A DNA stretch of 64,000 nt from JBMOUD01 sp049319665 (GCF_049319665.1 NZ_JBMOUD010000005.1:244740-308739); one strand, 5' to 3'. Shown: positions 18,176 to 28,948, numbered from the stretch's first letter. The notes: generated by a model from the letters alone, not told the origin. Made by a program: numbers and translations.

Positions 18176-18829
18176 ATGAGTGCTACCGCGCTTGGCATGA
18201 TTATTTTCGCCTATCTATGTGGCTCGATCTCCAGTGCAATTCTGGTGTGCCGCTTGGCGAAACTCCCCGACCCACGTACCCAAGGTTCTGGCAACCCTGG
18301 GGCAACTAACGTATTGCGTATCGGCGGCAAAGCTGCCGCAGCGACAGTACTTATCTGCGATGTGCTCAAAGGCATGTTACCGGTTTGGCTGGCTTATAAA
18401 CTCAATATTCCACCGCTATATCTTGGTTTAACAGCAATCGCTGCCTGCCTTGGGCATATCTATCCGGTATTTTTCCACTTTAAAGGCGGAAAAGGCGTTG
18501 CCACAGCTTTCGGTGCTATTGCCCCGATCGGCTGGGACTTAACTGGACTCATGACCGGTACCTGGCTGCTCACCGTATTACTTAGTGGTTATTCATCACT
18601 TGGCGCGATTGTCAGCGCGCTGATCGCTCCGTTCTATGTCTGGTGGTTCAAACCACAGTTCACCTTCCCAGTTGCCATGTTGTCTTGCCTGATTTTGTTG
18701 CGCCATCATGACAATATCCAGCGTTTATGGCGCGGTCAGGAAAGTAAGATCTGGGACAAATTGAAGAAAAAAAGAGCGGCCAAGAAAGCGGCGCTTGCTG
18801 CTGAAAAAACAGCGAAAAAAGATAAATAG
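18176..18829 (+). CDS. plsY: Glycerol-3-phosphate acyltransferase PlsY
   Basis: PlsY transfers acyl groups from acyl-phosphate to glycerol-3-phosphate at the inner membrane. Family motifs GSGNPGATN (about residue 38) and FKGGKGVAT (about 103) are intact among roughly five membrane helices. The Lys/Ala-rich tail KKKRAAKKAALAAEKTAKKD makes the 217-residue protein slightly longer than the 205-residue E. coli one. The start at 18176 fits homology; the frame is open to 18086. Confidence 0.95.
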   Translation: MSATALGMIIFAYLCGSISSAILVCRLAKLPDPRTQGSGNPGATNVLRIGGKAAAATVLICDVLKGMLPVWLAYKLNIPPLYLGLTAIAACLGHIYPVFFHFKGGKGVATAFGAIAPIGWDLTGLMTGTWLLTVLLSGYSSLGAIVSALIAPFYVWWFKPQFTFPVAMLSCLILLRHHDNIQRLWRGQESKIWDKLKKKRAAKKAALAAEKTAKKDK

Positions 18830-18859
18830 CCATCATATAAACCATCAACGATGGCTTAT

Positions 18860-18890
18860 GCCAGTCCGCTTATGCCGACTGGCTTTTTTT
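18860..18890 (+). terminator. Terminator after plsY
   Basis: GCCAGTC (18860-18866) pairs with GACTGGC (18877-18883), followed by seven T. Confidence 0.88.
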
Positions 18891-18952
18891 GGCTCGATAG
18901 ATTGATATTGTTAAGTTTTTTCTATTTTTTCCGCCCGCAGTTAAGGATAACC

Positions 18953-20461
18953 ATGAAACGCCGCAGCGACAGCTCATCGTCTTCCTCTAGTGCTATACAG
19001 ACTCTATTTAGCGCGCAATTGCAGCAGGGAATAACAAGAAAAGCTGCGTTGCACTTGGCTATCAAACAGCTGGTGACAACCGGGGCATTACAATATCAAG
19101 CCCGGCTTCCTGCTAGTCGTGCTCTGGCAAGCCAGCTAAAGGTATCGCGTGATACCGTCGAACTCACCTACGCGCAGCTAGAAGCCGAAGGCTATATTGC
19201 TCGCAAAGTAGGACGCGGGAGCTTTGTCAATTATCAGCAAAACACCTTGATTGGCCGCGAACTGCTGTCCGCTGGCAACGCAGATAATGGCCCGTTGGTA
19301 GAGCGCGAACTCAGCGAGCACGGCCAGTTGTTACTGTCCACCTATCACACACCACATAATAACCGCGCCGGATCGTTGACGCCCTCCATTCCCGATTTAC
19401 GCCCTTTCCCTATCGATACCTGGCTACAACTAGAAAAACTCGCCGTTCGCCAGGAGAGCACCCGTTTACTCGGTTACACAGATCCACAAGGGCTGGAAGA
19501 GCTGCGTAGCGAAATTATTGAATATCTGCGACGAGAAAGAGGTGTCGAGGCCTGCCTCCAACAGGTAATCGTCGTTACCAGCTCTCAACAGGCATTGTCG
19601 CTATGTACTCAGGTGCTTTTTAATCCCGGCGATACCGTGTTCGTCGAAGAGCCAGGATATCAAGGCGCGAAGAAACTGGCGCTATCTGCAGGGCTTGTAA
19701 CCCGCCCCATCGAGGTAGATCAGGCAGGGATGAACATCGATCAACTCGTTAATGCCTCCAGCGGCGGCAGAGGGGTTTACATCACGCCGTCTCACCACTA
19801 ACCGCTTGGGCATCCGCTCAGTATTGAGAGAAGATTAAAGCTACTTGATTGGGCGCGAGACAAAAAAGCCTGGATCATCGAAGATGATTACGGTTTTGAA
19901 TTTACTTATCAGGGGCAAGCCACCGCGTCATTACAGGGGCTGGATAAATATCAGCGTACGCTCTATATCGGCACCTTCAGCAAAACTCTGTTCCCCGGAT
20001 TACGTATCGGTTTCATGATTGTCCCTCCCGCGTTAATCCAGCCGATGGTCGCCGCCAAGCAATTTCAGGATGGCTATACATCAGGACTGACACAAATGAC
20101 ACTGTATAAATTTTTACGCGGTGATTTTTATGTCGAGCATTTACGCAATATGCGCACACTTTACAAAGCCAGGCTCGATATTCTCTACGCTGCGGTGAAT
20201 CAATATCTTGCAGACTGGACGCAACCACAGTTGCCACAAGGCGGCTTGCAATTAGTTTGCCCGCTGGCCGATAACGCAACAGAGCAACGTTTGATACAAG
20301 CCTGCGCCGCGCAAGAGATCAGACTCCATGGGCTAGCTGAGTTTTACACTAAGCAACCTAAACAAGGTGCATTAGTACTGGGATTCGCCGCCTATTCACC
20401 CGATGAAATCCTCCAGTTCATCAAACGTATCGCACACATTTTCAGTACGCTTCCCCGCTAA
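18953..20461 (+). pseudogene. MocR/PdxR-type regulator broken by one in-frame TAA
   Basis: Read through one ochre codon, this is a 502-codon MocR regulator. It has an N-terminal GntR winged helix (LPASRALASQLKVSRDTVEL, residues about 45-64) and a class I aminotransferase-like domain. The PLP lysine motif TFSKTLFPGLRIGF is present in the second half. TAA at 19799-19801 replaces the Tyr expected in the sequence TPSHHxPLG. The frame is identical on both sides (18953 to 20461), so the lesion is a single base change. The start has AAGGA five bases upstream. MocR proteins usually control vitamin B6 or amino-acid genes beside them; the two GNAT genes downstream are the likely former targets. Confidence 0.88.
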
Positions 20462-20601
20462 ATGGCCGCTGAGTCACGCCGTTAAAATTGGTCTGCTCAT
20501 TGTCATCAATTGGTCTGTACCCGCCCTGTCATTGCCAAGGTATCCTGCTGTTTACTCGGTTGATTTATTCATAAATAACCATTTAAAACAGAGAGATATG
20601 C

Positions 20602-21054
20602 ATGATTCAATGTAATAGTGAAGTAGTAGTTCGCAGAATAAAAAACGATGATAAATCGCAATGGCTCGCTCTTTGGCAAGGGTATCTCCATTTTTATCGT
20701 GCGGACGTAACCGCGCAAATCACTGACAACACCTTTGAGCGTCTCTGTGGCGATCAACATGTTTATGGCTTAGTCGCGGAAGATAAAAACGGCAATTTAT
20801 TGGGATTAATGAATCTTATTTTCCATCCTTCGACCTGGAGCACAGCTGGCTACTGCTACATCGAGGATTTGTACGTTTCTCCTACAGCACGCGGGCAGAA
20901 AGTATCAGAAAAACTCTTCCAACATGCCTATCAACTCGCCAACGAAAGAGGCAGCGATAGAGTGTATTGGATGACACAGGAATACAACGCCCCTGCACGC
21001 TCTCTGTACGACAAAATCGGCAAAAGAAGCTCATTTATCGTTTATACCCGTTAA
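20602..21054 (+). CDS. GNAT family N-acetyltransferase
   Basis: The 150-residue protein has the GNAT fold. IEDLYVSPTARGQKVSEKLF (about residues 89-108) is motif A, with the acetyl-CoA pyrophosphate loop, and a C-terminal NAPARSLYDKIG is the usual beta6-alpha segment. The substrate is not evident; similar small enzymes acetylate amines or amino acids. It is preceded by AGAGAG at 20590 and follows the broken MocR gene. The next acetyltransferase starts 21 bases later, so the two are probably co-transcribed. Confidence 0.88.
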   Translation: MIQCNSEVVVRRIKNDDKSQWLALWQGYLHFYRADVTAQITDNTFERLCGDQHVYGLVAEDKNGNLLGLMNLIFHPSTWSTAGYCYIEDLYVSPTARGQKVSEKLFQHAYQLANERGSDRVYWMTQEYNAPARSLYDKIGKRSSFIVYTR

Positions 21055-21075
21055 CGGTTGCCAGGAAGAAGACAG

Positions 21076-21777
21076 ATGATAATCAATCAACATGGCCAAA
21101 CTGTTGGTGATCCGTTACCCGAGTGGCAACCAGCAAAACGTCCCGGTGATGAGATTCTTAACGGTCGTTTTTGTCGCCTTGAACCGCTTAATCCACAGCG
21201 TGATTACGTAGAATTATTTGAAGCATTCCAGCAGATGACCGATGGCCGTGACTGGACCTATTTGTTTACAGAACGCCCAGAAAGTCCGCAAGCTATGCTG
21301 CAAAATCTGCGTGATATGCATGACAACCCGGCGTTAGTAAATTTTACGGTATTTGACCTGAGTACCGGCTTAGCGGTTGGCAGCGTGGCTTATATGCGTA
21401 TCGATGAAGCAAACGGGGTACTGGAAATTGGCCATGTCAGGTGGTCACCGGCAATGAAACGCCATTCTACCGCCACAGAAGCGATATCGCTGATGTTGCA
21501 CTATGCCTTTGACAGCCTTGGCTACCGGCGTTGCGAATGGAAATGCGACAGCCATAATACGCCGTCGAAACAGGCCGCACTGCGTTTTGGATTTCTATAT
21601 GAAGGGACTTTCAAATATGCGGTCATCACCAAAGGGCGCACCCGCGACACCGACTGGTTTGCCATCACCGGCGATCGCTGGCCATCTGTCGCCAGCGCGT
21701 TTGCACAATGGTTAAGCAAGGATAATTTTGATTCGGCTGGACAGCAGATAAAACGCCTGCAAGCATTTATGCGCTGA
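21076..21777 (+). CDS. RimJ/RimL-type GNAT acetyltransferase
   Basis: The 233-residue product resembles the RimL/YnaD-like acetyltransferases. It has an N-terminal GRFCRLEPLNPQRDYVELFE, a central EIGHVRWSPAMKRHSTATEA motif A and C-terminal CDSHNTPSKQAALRFGF. The start is ATG 21076 with AGGAAGAAG upstream. The open frame extends only to a TTG at 21058 that lacks a ribosome site. Protein N-termini or small amines are possible substrates; I cannot choose. Confidence 0.87.
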   Translation: MIINQHGQTVGDPLPEWQPAKRPGDEILNGRFCRLEPLNPQRDYVELFEAFQQMTDGRDWTYLFTERPESPQAMLQNLRDMHDNPALVNFTVFDLSTGLAVGSVAYMRIDEANGVLEIGHVRWSPAMKRHSTATEAISLMLHYAFDSLGYRRCEWKCDSHNTPSKQAALRFGFLYEGTFKYAVITKGRTRDTDWFAITGDRWPSVASAFAQWLSKDNFDSAGQQIKRLQAFMR

Positions 21778-21938
21778 ATCTGATGCTTTTGACTGGCTTT
21801 TCTAACCTAGTCGCGCACTTTGTCAGCCCAGAGAATACATGCAGGACCGCCGATTTAGGCTAAGCCGGGCAAAGAGGCCCGGCTCAACCGTTCCGTCCAG
21901 CCAACGCAGTGAGCGCAGCGATAAAGCCAAGCGCGAGC

Positions 21939-22952
21939 TTAGATAGCCGGTAACTCTGCCAATGGCCAGCGTGGTCGCACGGATACAGAAAGATCCTGGG
22001 TTGCACCTGTCGTTAAACGAACCATTCCCGCGTAGGCAATCATCGCACCATTATCGGTGCAAAACTCTGGGCGAGCGTAGAATACTTCCCCACCGCGCTT
22101 AGCCATCACTTCGGTCAATTTAGCGCGTAATGTACGGTTAGCGCTCACACCACCGGCCATAACTAAACGTTTGAACCCGGTCTGTTCCAGCGCACGTTTG
22201 CATTTGATTGCCAGCGTATCGACTACTGCATCTTCAAAGGCACGGGCGATATCGGCATGCGTTTGTGCATCGCTATCATTGTCACGCACGGTATTGGCAG
22301 CAAAGGTTTTAAGACCGGAGAAACTGAAATCCAGGCCAGGGCGATCGGTCATTGGACGGGGGAAGGTAAAACGTCCCGCCACGCCTTGTTGTGCCATTTT
22401 TGACAACAACGGTCCGCCGGGATAATCCAGCCCAAGCAGCTTAGCCGTTTTATCGAAAGCTTCACCGGCGGCATCATCAATAGATTCGCCGAGCAGTTCG
22501 TATTGGCCGATGCCCTTCACGCTGATCAATTGGGTATGGCCACCGGAAACCAGCAGCGCAACGAAAGGAAACGCCGGTGGGTTATCTTCAAGCATCGGGG
22601 CCAACAGATGGCCTTCCATATGATGCACCGGGATAGCAGGAACGTTCCAGGCAAACGCCAAAGAACGGCCAATCGTCGCACCAACCAGCAATGCGCCGAC
22701 TAAGCCCGGCCCTGCGGTATAAGCCACGCCATCGATGTCTTGCGCACTGAGATTCGCCTCTTTCAACGCCGCCTGAATCAGTGGGATAGTTTTGCGCACA
22801 TGGTCGCGTGACGCCAGCTCAGGCACCACACCGCCGTAATCGGCGTGTAATTTTACCTGGCTATAGAGTTGGTTGGCCAACAAACCGGTTTCACTATCGT
22901 AAACTGCAATTCCGGTTTCATCGCAGGACGTTTCAATACCCAGTACTCGCAT
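21939..22952 (-). CDS. tsaD: tRNA N6-adenosine threonylcarbamoyltransferase TsaD
   Basis: TsaD transfers threonylcarbamoyl to A37 of ANN-decoding tRNAs together with TsaB and TsaE. The 337-residue length matches E. coli. MRVLGIETSCDETGIAV is the ASKHA phosphate-1 segment and HHMEGHLLAP carries the two metal-binding His. GGVSANRTLR and FCTDNGAMIAYAG occur near the C-terminus. The start at 22952 is set by homology; the open frame runs on to 23018. It diverges from rpsU, as in E. coli. A GC-rich inverted repeat (21863-21884) lies in the 160 bases after its stop. Confidence 0.97.
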   Translation of the reverse strand: MRVLGIETSCDETGIAVYDSETGLLANQLYSQVKLHADYGGVVPELASRDHVRKTIPLIQAALKEANLSAQDIDGVAYTAGPGLVGALLVGATIGRSLAFAWNVPAIPVHHMEGHLLAPMLEDNPPAFPFVALLVSGGHTQLISVKGIGQYELLGESIDDAAGEAFDKTAKLLGLDYPGGPLLSKMAQQGVAGRFTFPRPMTDRPGLDFSFSGLKTFAANTVRDNDSDAQTHADIARAFEDAVVDTLAIKCKRALEQTGFKRLVMAGGVSANRTLRAKLTEVMAKRGGEVFYARPEFCTDNGAMIAYAGMVRLTTGATQDLSVSVRPRWPLAELPAI

Positions 22953-23518
<566 letters not shown>

Positions 23519-23587
23519 TCTTCTGGGGGTAACCCCATCTCGCATTTTTGATGTTTAAGAATGCGCAGGCTGAGTAGTCGCATACGA

Positions 23588-23626
23588 AGGCCGTGCTTTC
23601 CGAAAGGAATGCGCGGCTTGTTCTCG
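23588..23626 (+). terminator. Attenuator hairpin between rpsU and dnaG
   Basis: GGCCGTGCTTTCC-GAAA-GGAATGCGCGGCTTG closely resembles the partial terminator T1 known between E. coli rpsU and dnaG. The loop is a stable GAAA tetraloop, and the stem is followed by TTCTCGTTT. Confidence 0.75.
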
Positions 23627-23713
23627 TTTATAGGCTATACCTAATATGTTTCGTTATGCCGTCTCTGTTCGGGCTGTAACACGAAAGATGAAAGGTAAGT
23701 GAGTAAGGGGCTT

Positions 23714-25462
23714 ATGGCTGGGAGAATTCCGCGCGTATTTATCAATGACTTGCTGGCTAGAACCGACATCGTCGATTTAATCGACGCGCGGGTAAAGCTG
23801 AAAAAACAAGGCAAGAACTATCACGCGTGCTGCCCATTTCACCATGAGAAGACACCCTCATTTACGGTAAACGGCGATAAGCAGTTTTATCACTGTTTTG
23901 GCTGTGGAGCTCACGGTAACGCCGTCGACTTCCTGATGAACTACGACAGACTCGAGTTTGTTGAATGCATCGAGGAACTGGCGACCATGCAAGGTTTGGA
24001 AGTGCCTTATGAAGTTGGCACCGGCCCAACCCCAATGGAACGCCATCAACGCCAAAGTCTTTACCAATTGATGGAGCCGCTTAGCGCGTTCTATCAACAG
24101 TCGCTTAAACAATCCGCCGGGGCGCCAGCACGTGAGTATCTGGCAAAACGAGGATTAAGCGATGAAGTCATTAACCATTTTGCCATTGGTTTCGCTCCCG
24201 CAGGTTGGGATAACGCCTTAAAACGCTTTGGTAAAAACGCCGACGATATCAGTTCATTGAACGATGCCGGAATGTTAGTGACAAATGATCAAGGCCGCAG
24301 TTACGACCGCTTCCGCGAACGGGTTATGTTCCCTATCCGCGATAAACGAGGCCGCGTAATCGCCTTCGGTGGACGCGTTTTGGGTGATGGCATGCCCAAA
24401 TATCTTAACTCCCCGGAAACAGATATTTTCCATAAAGGTCGCCAACTGTATGGCCTTTATGAGGCACAATTAAAGCATCCTACGCCAACGCGACTGCTAG
24501 TCGTTGAAGGCTATATGGACGTTGTCGCGCTAGCGCAGTTCGGTATTGATTATGCTGTTGCCTCGCTTGGAACCTCAACCACAGCCGAACATATTCAGCT
24601 GTTATTCCGCGTGACGGATACCGTGGTGTGTTGTTACGACGGTGACAGAGCAGGCAGAGAAGCGGCATGGCGCGCGTTAGAAACGGCACTGCCTTATCTT
24701 AATGATGGCCGCCAGCTGCGCTTTATGTTTTTACCCGATGGCGAAGACCCGGATACGTTGGTTCGCAAAGAAGGCAAAGAGCAATTTGAACAACGGATGG
24801 AGCAGGCAATGCCGCTTTCAACCTTCTTGTTCGACTCTTTAATGCCGCAAGTGGATTTGAGTAGCCCAGACGGCCGCACTAAGTTGAGTATGCTAGCGCT
24901 CCCGTTGATAAGCCAGGTACCCGGCGAGACATTACGTTTATATTTACGTCAGCAGTTAGGTAATAAGCTCGGCATTTTGGATGATAATCAGCTCGAAAAG
25001 CTGATGCCGAAGCAGGCAGATAGTGCGAATACTTACCAGGCGCCCCAGCTAAAACGCACAACCATGCGTATACTTATTGGGCTATTGGTACAAAATCCAC
25101 AACTGGCTACACTTATACCTTCGCTGCAAGGGTTGGAGCAGGTAAACCAACCGGGATTGGATTTATTTACTGAGCTGGTTGCGACATGTCTTGCACAGCC
25201 GGGGTTAACGACCGGCCAGTTGCTAGAGAATTATCGTGATAATAAATTCAGCCAACAGCTTGAAACTTTGGCGACATGGAACCACATGATCGTTGAGGAA
25301 ATGGTAGAAGAGGAATTTCGCGCAACGCTAGCAAGCTTGTACGACTCAATCCTCGAAAAACGGCTGGAAACATTGATTGCGCAAGCCCGAACGCATGGGC
25401 TTAGCCCAGCAGAACGTGAAGAAGTCCGTTCGCTCAATCAAGTGTTAGCCAAAAAGAAATAG
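23714..25462 (+). CDS. dnaG: DNA primase
   Basis: DnaG lays RNA primers for replication. The 582-residue product has the CHC2 zinc-binding domain (CPFHHEKTPSF then YHCFGCGAHG, residues about 40-68). The RNA polymerase basic and TOPRIM domain follows (VVEGYMDVVALAQ and CCYDGDRAGREAAW). A C-terminal DnaB-binding helical domain completes it. I use ATG 23714 (MAGRIPRVF) by homology. A GTG at 23699 preceded by AAAGG would add five residues and cannot be excluded. The C-terminal domain diverges most from E. coli. Confidence 0.96.
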   Translation: MAGRIPRVFINDLLARTDIVDLIDARVKLKKQGKNYHACCPFHHEKTPSFTVNGDKQFYHCFGCGAHGNAVDFLMNYDRLEFVECIEELATMQGLEVPYEVGTGPTPMERHQRQSLYQLMEPLSAFYQQSLKQSAGAPAREYLAKRGLSDEVINHFAIGFAPAGWDNALKRFGKNADDISSLNDAGMLVTNDQGRSYDRFRERVMFPIRDKRGRVIAFGGRVLGDGMPKYLNSPETDIFHKGRQLYGLYEAQLKHPTPTRLLVVEGYMDVVALAQFGIDYAVASLGTSTTAEHIQLLFRVTDTVVCCYDGDRAGREAAWRALETALPYLNDGRQLRFMFLPDGEDPDTLVRKEGKEQFEQRMEQAMPLSTFLFDSLMPQVDLSSPDGRTKLSMLALPLISQVPGETLRLYLRQQLGNKLGILDDNQLEKLMPKQADSANTYQAPQLKRTTMRILIGLLVQNPQLATLIPSLQGLEQVNQPGLDLFTELVATCLAQPGLTTGQLLENYRDNKFSQQLETLATWNHMIVEEMVEEEFRATLASLYDSILEKRLETLIAQARTHGLSPAEREEVRSLNQVLAKKK

Positions 25463-25718
25463 GCTTGAATCACTCGCTTCAAGCAGATTGCCACAGGCAG
25501 TTTGAACATGACAGCACTAAAATAATAGTGAACAGGTTCAAATGGCAATGAAAACCGCCTAACGAATACCAAACGGCTTAAGTGCCGATAAATGTCGGGG
25601 TGCTACCCCGCAAGATGCCGCTACAGTGGGCCGCGGCGAATAAAACAGCCCTAAAGTTATTGTTGGCGGTTTCGCCGACCGACACCAACCCAATACTCTG
25701 AAGTGTGGATACCGTCTT

Positions 25719-27557
25719 ATGGAGCAAAACCCGCAGTCACAGCTTAAGCTACTTGTCACCCGTGGTAAGGAGCAAGGCTATCTGACCTATGCTGAGGTCA
25801 ATGACCATCTGCCGGAAGATATCGTCGACTCCGACCAGATCGAAGACATCATCCAGATGATTAATGACATGGGCATTCAGGTACTTGAAGAAGCACCTGA
25901 CGCCGATGATCTCATGCTGGCGGAAAACCGACCTGACACCGACGACGACGCAGCAGAAGCCGCCGCACAGGTGCTTTCCAGCGTTGAATCTGAAATTGGC
26001 CGGACAACCGACCCAGTGCGTATGTATATGCGCGAAATGGGTACCGTTGAACTGCTGACTCGCGAAGGCGAAATCGACATCGCCAAGCGCATTGAAGATG
26101 GTATTAACCAGGTTCAATGTTCAGTTGCAGAATACCCGGAAGCTATCACCTATCTGCTAGAGCAATATGACCGCGTTGAAGCAGGCGAAGCTCGTCTGTC
26201 TGATTTGATCACCGGTTTTGTTGACCCTAATGCAGAAGAAGACATCGCACCGACCGCGACTCACGTCGGCTCTGAACTGACCAATGAAGAATTGGACGAT
26301 TCGGACGATGATGAAGACGAAGATGAAGATGCTGAAGACGATAACAGCATCGATCCAGAACTGGCTCGTCAGAAGTTCACCGAACTACGTGAACAACACG
26401 AAGCAACACGTCTGGTGATCAAAAAGAACGGCCGTAACCACAAAAGCGCAGCAGAAGAGATTCTGAAGCTGTCTGACGTGTTCAAGCAGTTCCGTCTGGT
26501 GCCAAAACAGTTCGACTTCTTAGTTAACAGCATGCGTTCTATGATGGATCGCGTCCGTGCTCAAGAACGTTTGATCATGAAGCTGTGTGTTGAACAGTGC
26601 AAAATGCCGAAGAAAAACTTCGTCAACCTGTTCGCTGGCAACGAAACCAACCAGACTTGGTTCGATGCAGCACTGGCCATGGCAAAACCTTGGTCTGAAA
26701 AACTCAAAGAAGTGACCGAAGACGTTCAACGCGGCTTGCAGAAACTGCGCCAGATTGAAGAAGAAACCGGTCTGACAATTGAGCAAGTCAAAGACATCAA
26801 CCGTCGCATGTCTATCGGCGAAGCGAAAGCGCGTCGTGCGAAGAAAGAGATGGTTGAAGCAAACTTACGTCTGGTTATTTCTATCGCTAAGAAATACACC
26901 AACCGTGGTCTGCAATTCCTGGATTTGATTCAGGAAGGTAACATCGGTCTGATGAAAGCCGTTGATAAGTTTGAATATCGCCGTGGTTATAAGTTCTCAA
27001 CTTATGCAACCTGGTGGATCCGTCAGGCTATCACCCGTTCTATCGCTGACCAAGCGCGTACCATCCGTATCCCGGTACATATGATTGAGACTATCAACAA
27101 ACTCAACCGTATTTCCCGTCAGATGCTGCAAGAGATGGGCCGTGAGCCAACGCCAGAAGAGTTGGCTGAGCGCATGTTGATGCCGGAAGATAAAATCCGC
27201 AAAGTGCTCAAAATTGCTAAAGAGCCAATCTCAATGGAAACCCCAATCGGTGACGAAGAAGATTCGCATCTGGGCGACTTCATTGAAGATACCACGCTTG
27301 AGCTGCCGCTGGATTCTGCAACGTCAGAGAGCCTGCGCTCTGCAACACACGACGTCCTGGCTGGTCTAACTGCACGTGAAGCGAAGGTTCTGCGTATGCG
27401 TTTCGGTATCGATATGAACACCGACCATACGTTGGAAGAAGTGGGTAAACAGTTCGACGTTACCCGTGAGCGTATCCGTCAGATCGAAGCGAAAGCGTTG
27501 CGTAAACTGCGCCACCCTAGCCGCTCTGAAGTACTGCGTAGCTTCCTGGACGACTAA
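25719..27557 (+). CDS. rpoD: RNA polymerase primary sigma factor (sigma 70)
   Basis: RpoD is 612 residues. Region 1.1 spans about 1-80, and region 1.2 carries DPVRMYMREMGTVELL. The acidic stretch DDSDDDEDEDEDAEDD (about 193-208) is in the non-conserved region. Region 2.4 reads YATWWIRQAITRSIADQART. Region 4.2 carries the -35-binding helix VTRERIRQIEAKALRKLRHP. It is the last gene of rpsU-dnaG-rpoD. The 256 bases between dnaG and rpoD hold no gene. Confidence 0.99.
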   Translation: MEQNPQSQLKLLVTRGKEQGYLTYAEVNDHLPEDIVDSDQIEDIIQMINDMGIQVLEEAPDADDLMLAENRPDTDDDAAEAAAQVLSSVESEIGRTTDPVRMYMREMGTVELLTREGEIDIAKRIEDGINQVQCSVAEYPEAITYLLEQYDRVEAGEARLSDLITGFVDPNAEEDIAPTATHVGSELTNEELDDSDDDEDEDEDAEDDNSIDPELARQKFTELREQHEATRLVIKKNGRNHKSAAEEILKLSDVFKQFRLVPKQFDFLVNSMRSMMDRVRAQERLIMKLCVEQCKMPKKNFVNLFAGNETNQTWFDAALAMAKPWSEKLKEVTEDVQRGLQKLRQIEEETGLTIEQVKDINRRMSIGEAKARRAKKEMVEANLRLVISIAKKYTNRGLQFLDLIQEGNIGLMKAVDKFEYRRGYKFSTYATWWIRQAITRSIADQARTIRIPVHMIETINKLNRISRQMLQEMGREPTPEELAERMLMPEDKIRKVLKIAKEPISMETPIGDEEDSHLGDFIEDTTLELPLDSATSESLRSATHDVLAGLTAREAKVLRMRFGIDMNTDHTLEEVGKQFDVTRERIRQIEAKALRKLRHPSRSEVLRSFLDD

Positions 27558-27580
27558 CCACTAAGGTTTCGTCTGATTCT

Positions 27581-27619
27581 AAACACCCTGCGGGTTTATG
27601 CCTTCAGGGTGTTTTTTTT
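27581..27619 (+). terminator. Terminator of the rpsU-dnaG-rpoD operon
   Basis: AACACCCTG (27582-27590) pairs with CAGGGTGTT (27605-27613), and a T run follows, 24 bases after the rpoD stop. Confidence 0.92.
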
Positions 27620-27837
27620 ATACCCTCCATATTTGAAATATTCCTCTCGCCCTATTTTCCACGCCATAACATCAATGTGCATAAAACCAACACCCAGATC
27701 CACCATCAAATATATTGTTAATTCCGCTTATTTCAGGAATTAAAAAGCAAATAAAAAACACATAAGAATTATCGTCTATACTTTTTAAGCTTCACGCGAG
27801 TAATACCAATAATCTGATAAGACAGGGAGTAACAACT

Positions 27838-28881
27838 ATGCATATTTCTGATGAGTTGACGGCAGCAAAAAGAATCTCATGGGGTAGCATTATTGGCGGT
27901 GTGGTAACCGTTTTAGCGATATCGTTGCTGCTGTCCACTCTGGGCACCAGTTTGGGGTTAGCGATTGTTGACCCATTATCTGACGACCCTGTTAACGGAG
28001 CGGGAACTACCGTTGTTATCTGGTCAGCTATATCGATTATTCTGAGTTTGGCCGCTGGCGGTTATGTTGCAGGGCGACTCGCGGCAAACGATGGATTTAT
28101 CCACGGTTTCCTGGTGTGGGCCACCGCGCTTATCGTCGCCGCCATTCTGGGGAGTTTACTTATCGGCAGCGCAGTAAAAGCCACTGGCAGCGCACTAGGT
28201 TCTATTGCTTCAGCAACAGGTAGCGTAGTTTCAGGCGCGGGTTCTGCTGTCGGCAGTGGTATTTCCGGGTTGGCTAAAGCGGGAGGTAAAGCTTTTGATA
28301 ACCTCGGTATTGATACCGACCTAAAACCAGAAGAGCTGAAAAGCAACATCGTCGATGCGCTGCGTAAAAGTAATATCGACTCCTTGCAGCCGGATTATAT
28401 GCACAAGCAGCTGGAAGGCGCTAAAAACGACATCACCGATACTGTGAAGCAAATTGCTACCGGTGGCGAAGATAGCGATGCTGCGATTCAAAGCCTGGTT
28501 GATAAGCTGAAAGCACGTGGTGAAGCGCTGACTAAAGATGTCGATCGCGACAGCCTGACCAAAGCGCTGACTGATAACACCGATCTAACGCCAGATGAAG
28601 TCAATAAAACGGTCGATAACCTGATTGAGACTAAGAACAAAACTGCCGAGATCGTTAATCAGCGTTTGAATGAAGCTGAACAGAAAATCCAGCAGGCTAA
28701 ACAGAAATACGCAGAGCTGAAACAGAAAGCACGCGAACAAGCCAACGATGCAGCTAAAGCCGTTGCTCGTACCGCGTTGTGGTCATTCTTTGCGTTGCTG
28801 ATTGGTGCACTGATCAGTGGTTTCGCCGGCTCACTGGGCGTAAAAAACTATACCCGCCGAGCAGTGATTAGAAATCCTTAA
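27838..28881 (+). CDS. Membrane protein with coiled-coil domain (PhnA-like/TIGR04086-type)
   Basis: The 347-residue product has three N-terminal membrane helices (about 15-42, 58-80 and 88-110). A Gly/Ser/Ala-rich linker follows (SALGSIASATGSVVSGAGSA). Next is a charged helical region with a coiled coil (about 255-305), then one C-terminal helix (about 310-332). The N-terminus RISWGSIIGGVVTVLAISLL resembles proteins annotated as PhnA-like or TIGR04086 membrane proteins of unknown function. It has its own promoter region after the rpoD terminator. This layout suggests an envelope-stress or lipid-associated role, but there is no direct support. Confidence 0.75.
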   Translation: MHISDELTAAKRISWGSIIGGVVTVLAISLLLSTLGTSLGLAIVDPLSDDPVNGAGTTVVIWSAISIILSLAAGGYVAGRLAANDGFIHGFLVWATALIVAAILGSLLIGSAVKATGSALGSIASATGSVVSGAGSAVGSGISGLAKAGGKAFDNLGIDTDLKPEELKSNIVDALRKSNIDSLQPDYMHKQLEGAKNDITDTVKQIATGGEDSDAAIQSLVDKLKARGEALTKDVDRDSLTKALTDNTDLTPDEVNKTVDNLIETKNKTAEIVNQRLNEAEQKIQQAKQKYAELKQKAREQANDAAKAVARTALWSFFALLIGALISGFAGSLGVKNYTRRAVIRNP

Positions 28882-28910
28882 TTTGCATACGTGATTTAAT
28901 GAATCACTTT

Positions 28911-28940
28911 ATGCCCTGTCAGCTATCGTTGGCAGGGCAT
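28911..28940. terminator. Inverted repeat between converging genes
   Basis: ATGCCCTGTCA and TGGCAGGGCAT pair (one G-T) around an eight-base loop between two converging genes. There is no strong T run on either side. Confidence 0.5.
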
Positions 28941-28948
28941 ATTAACAT

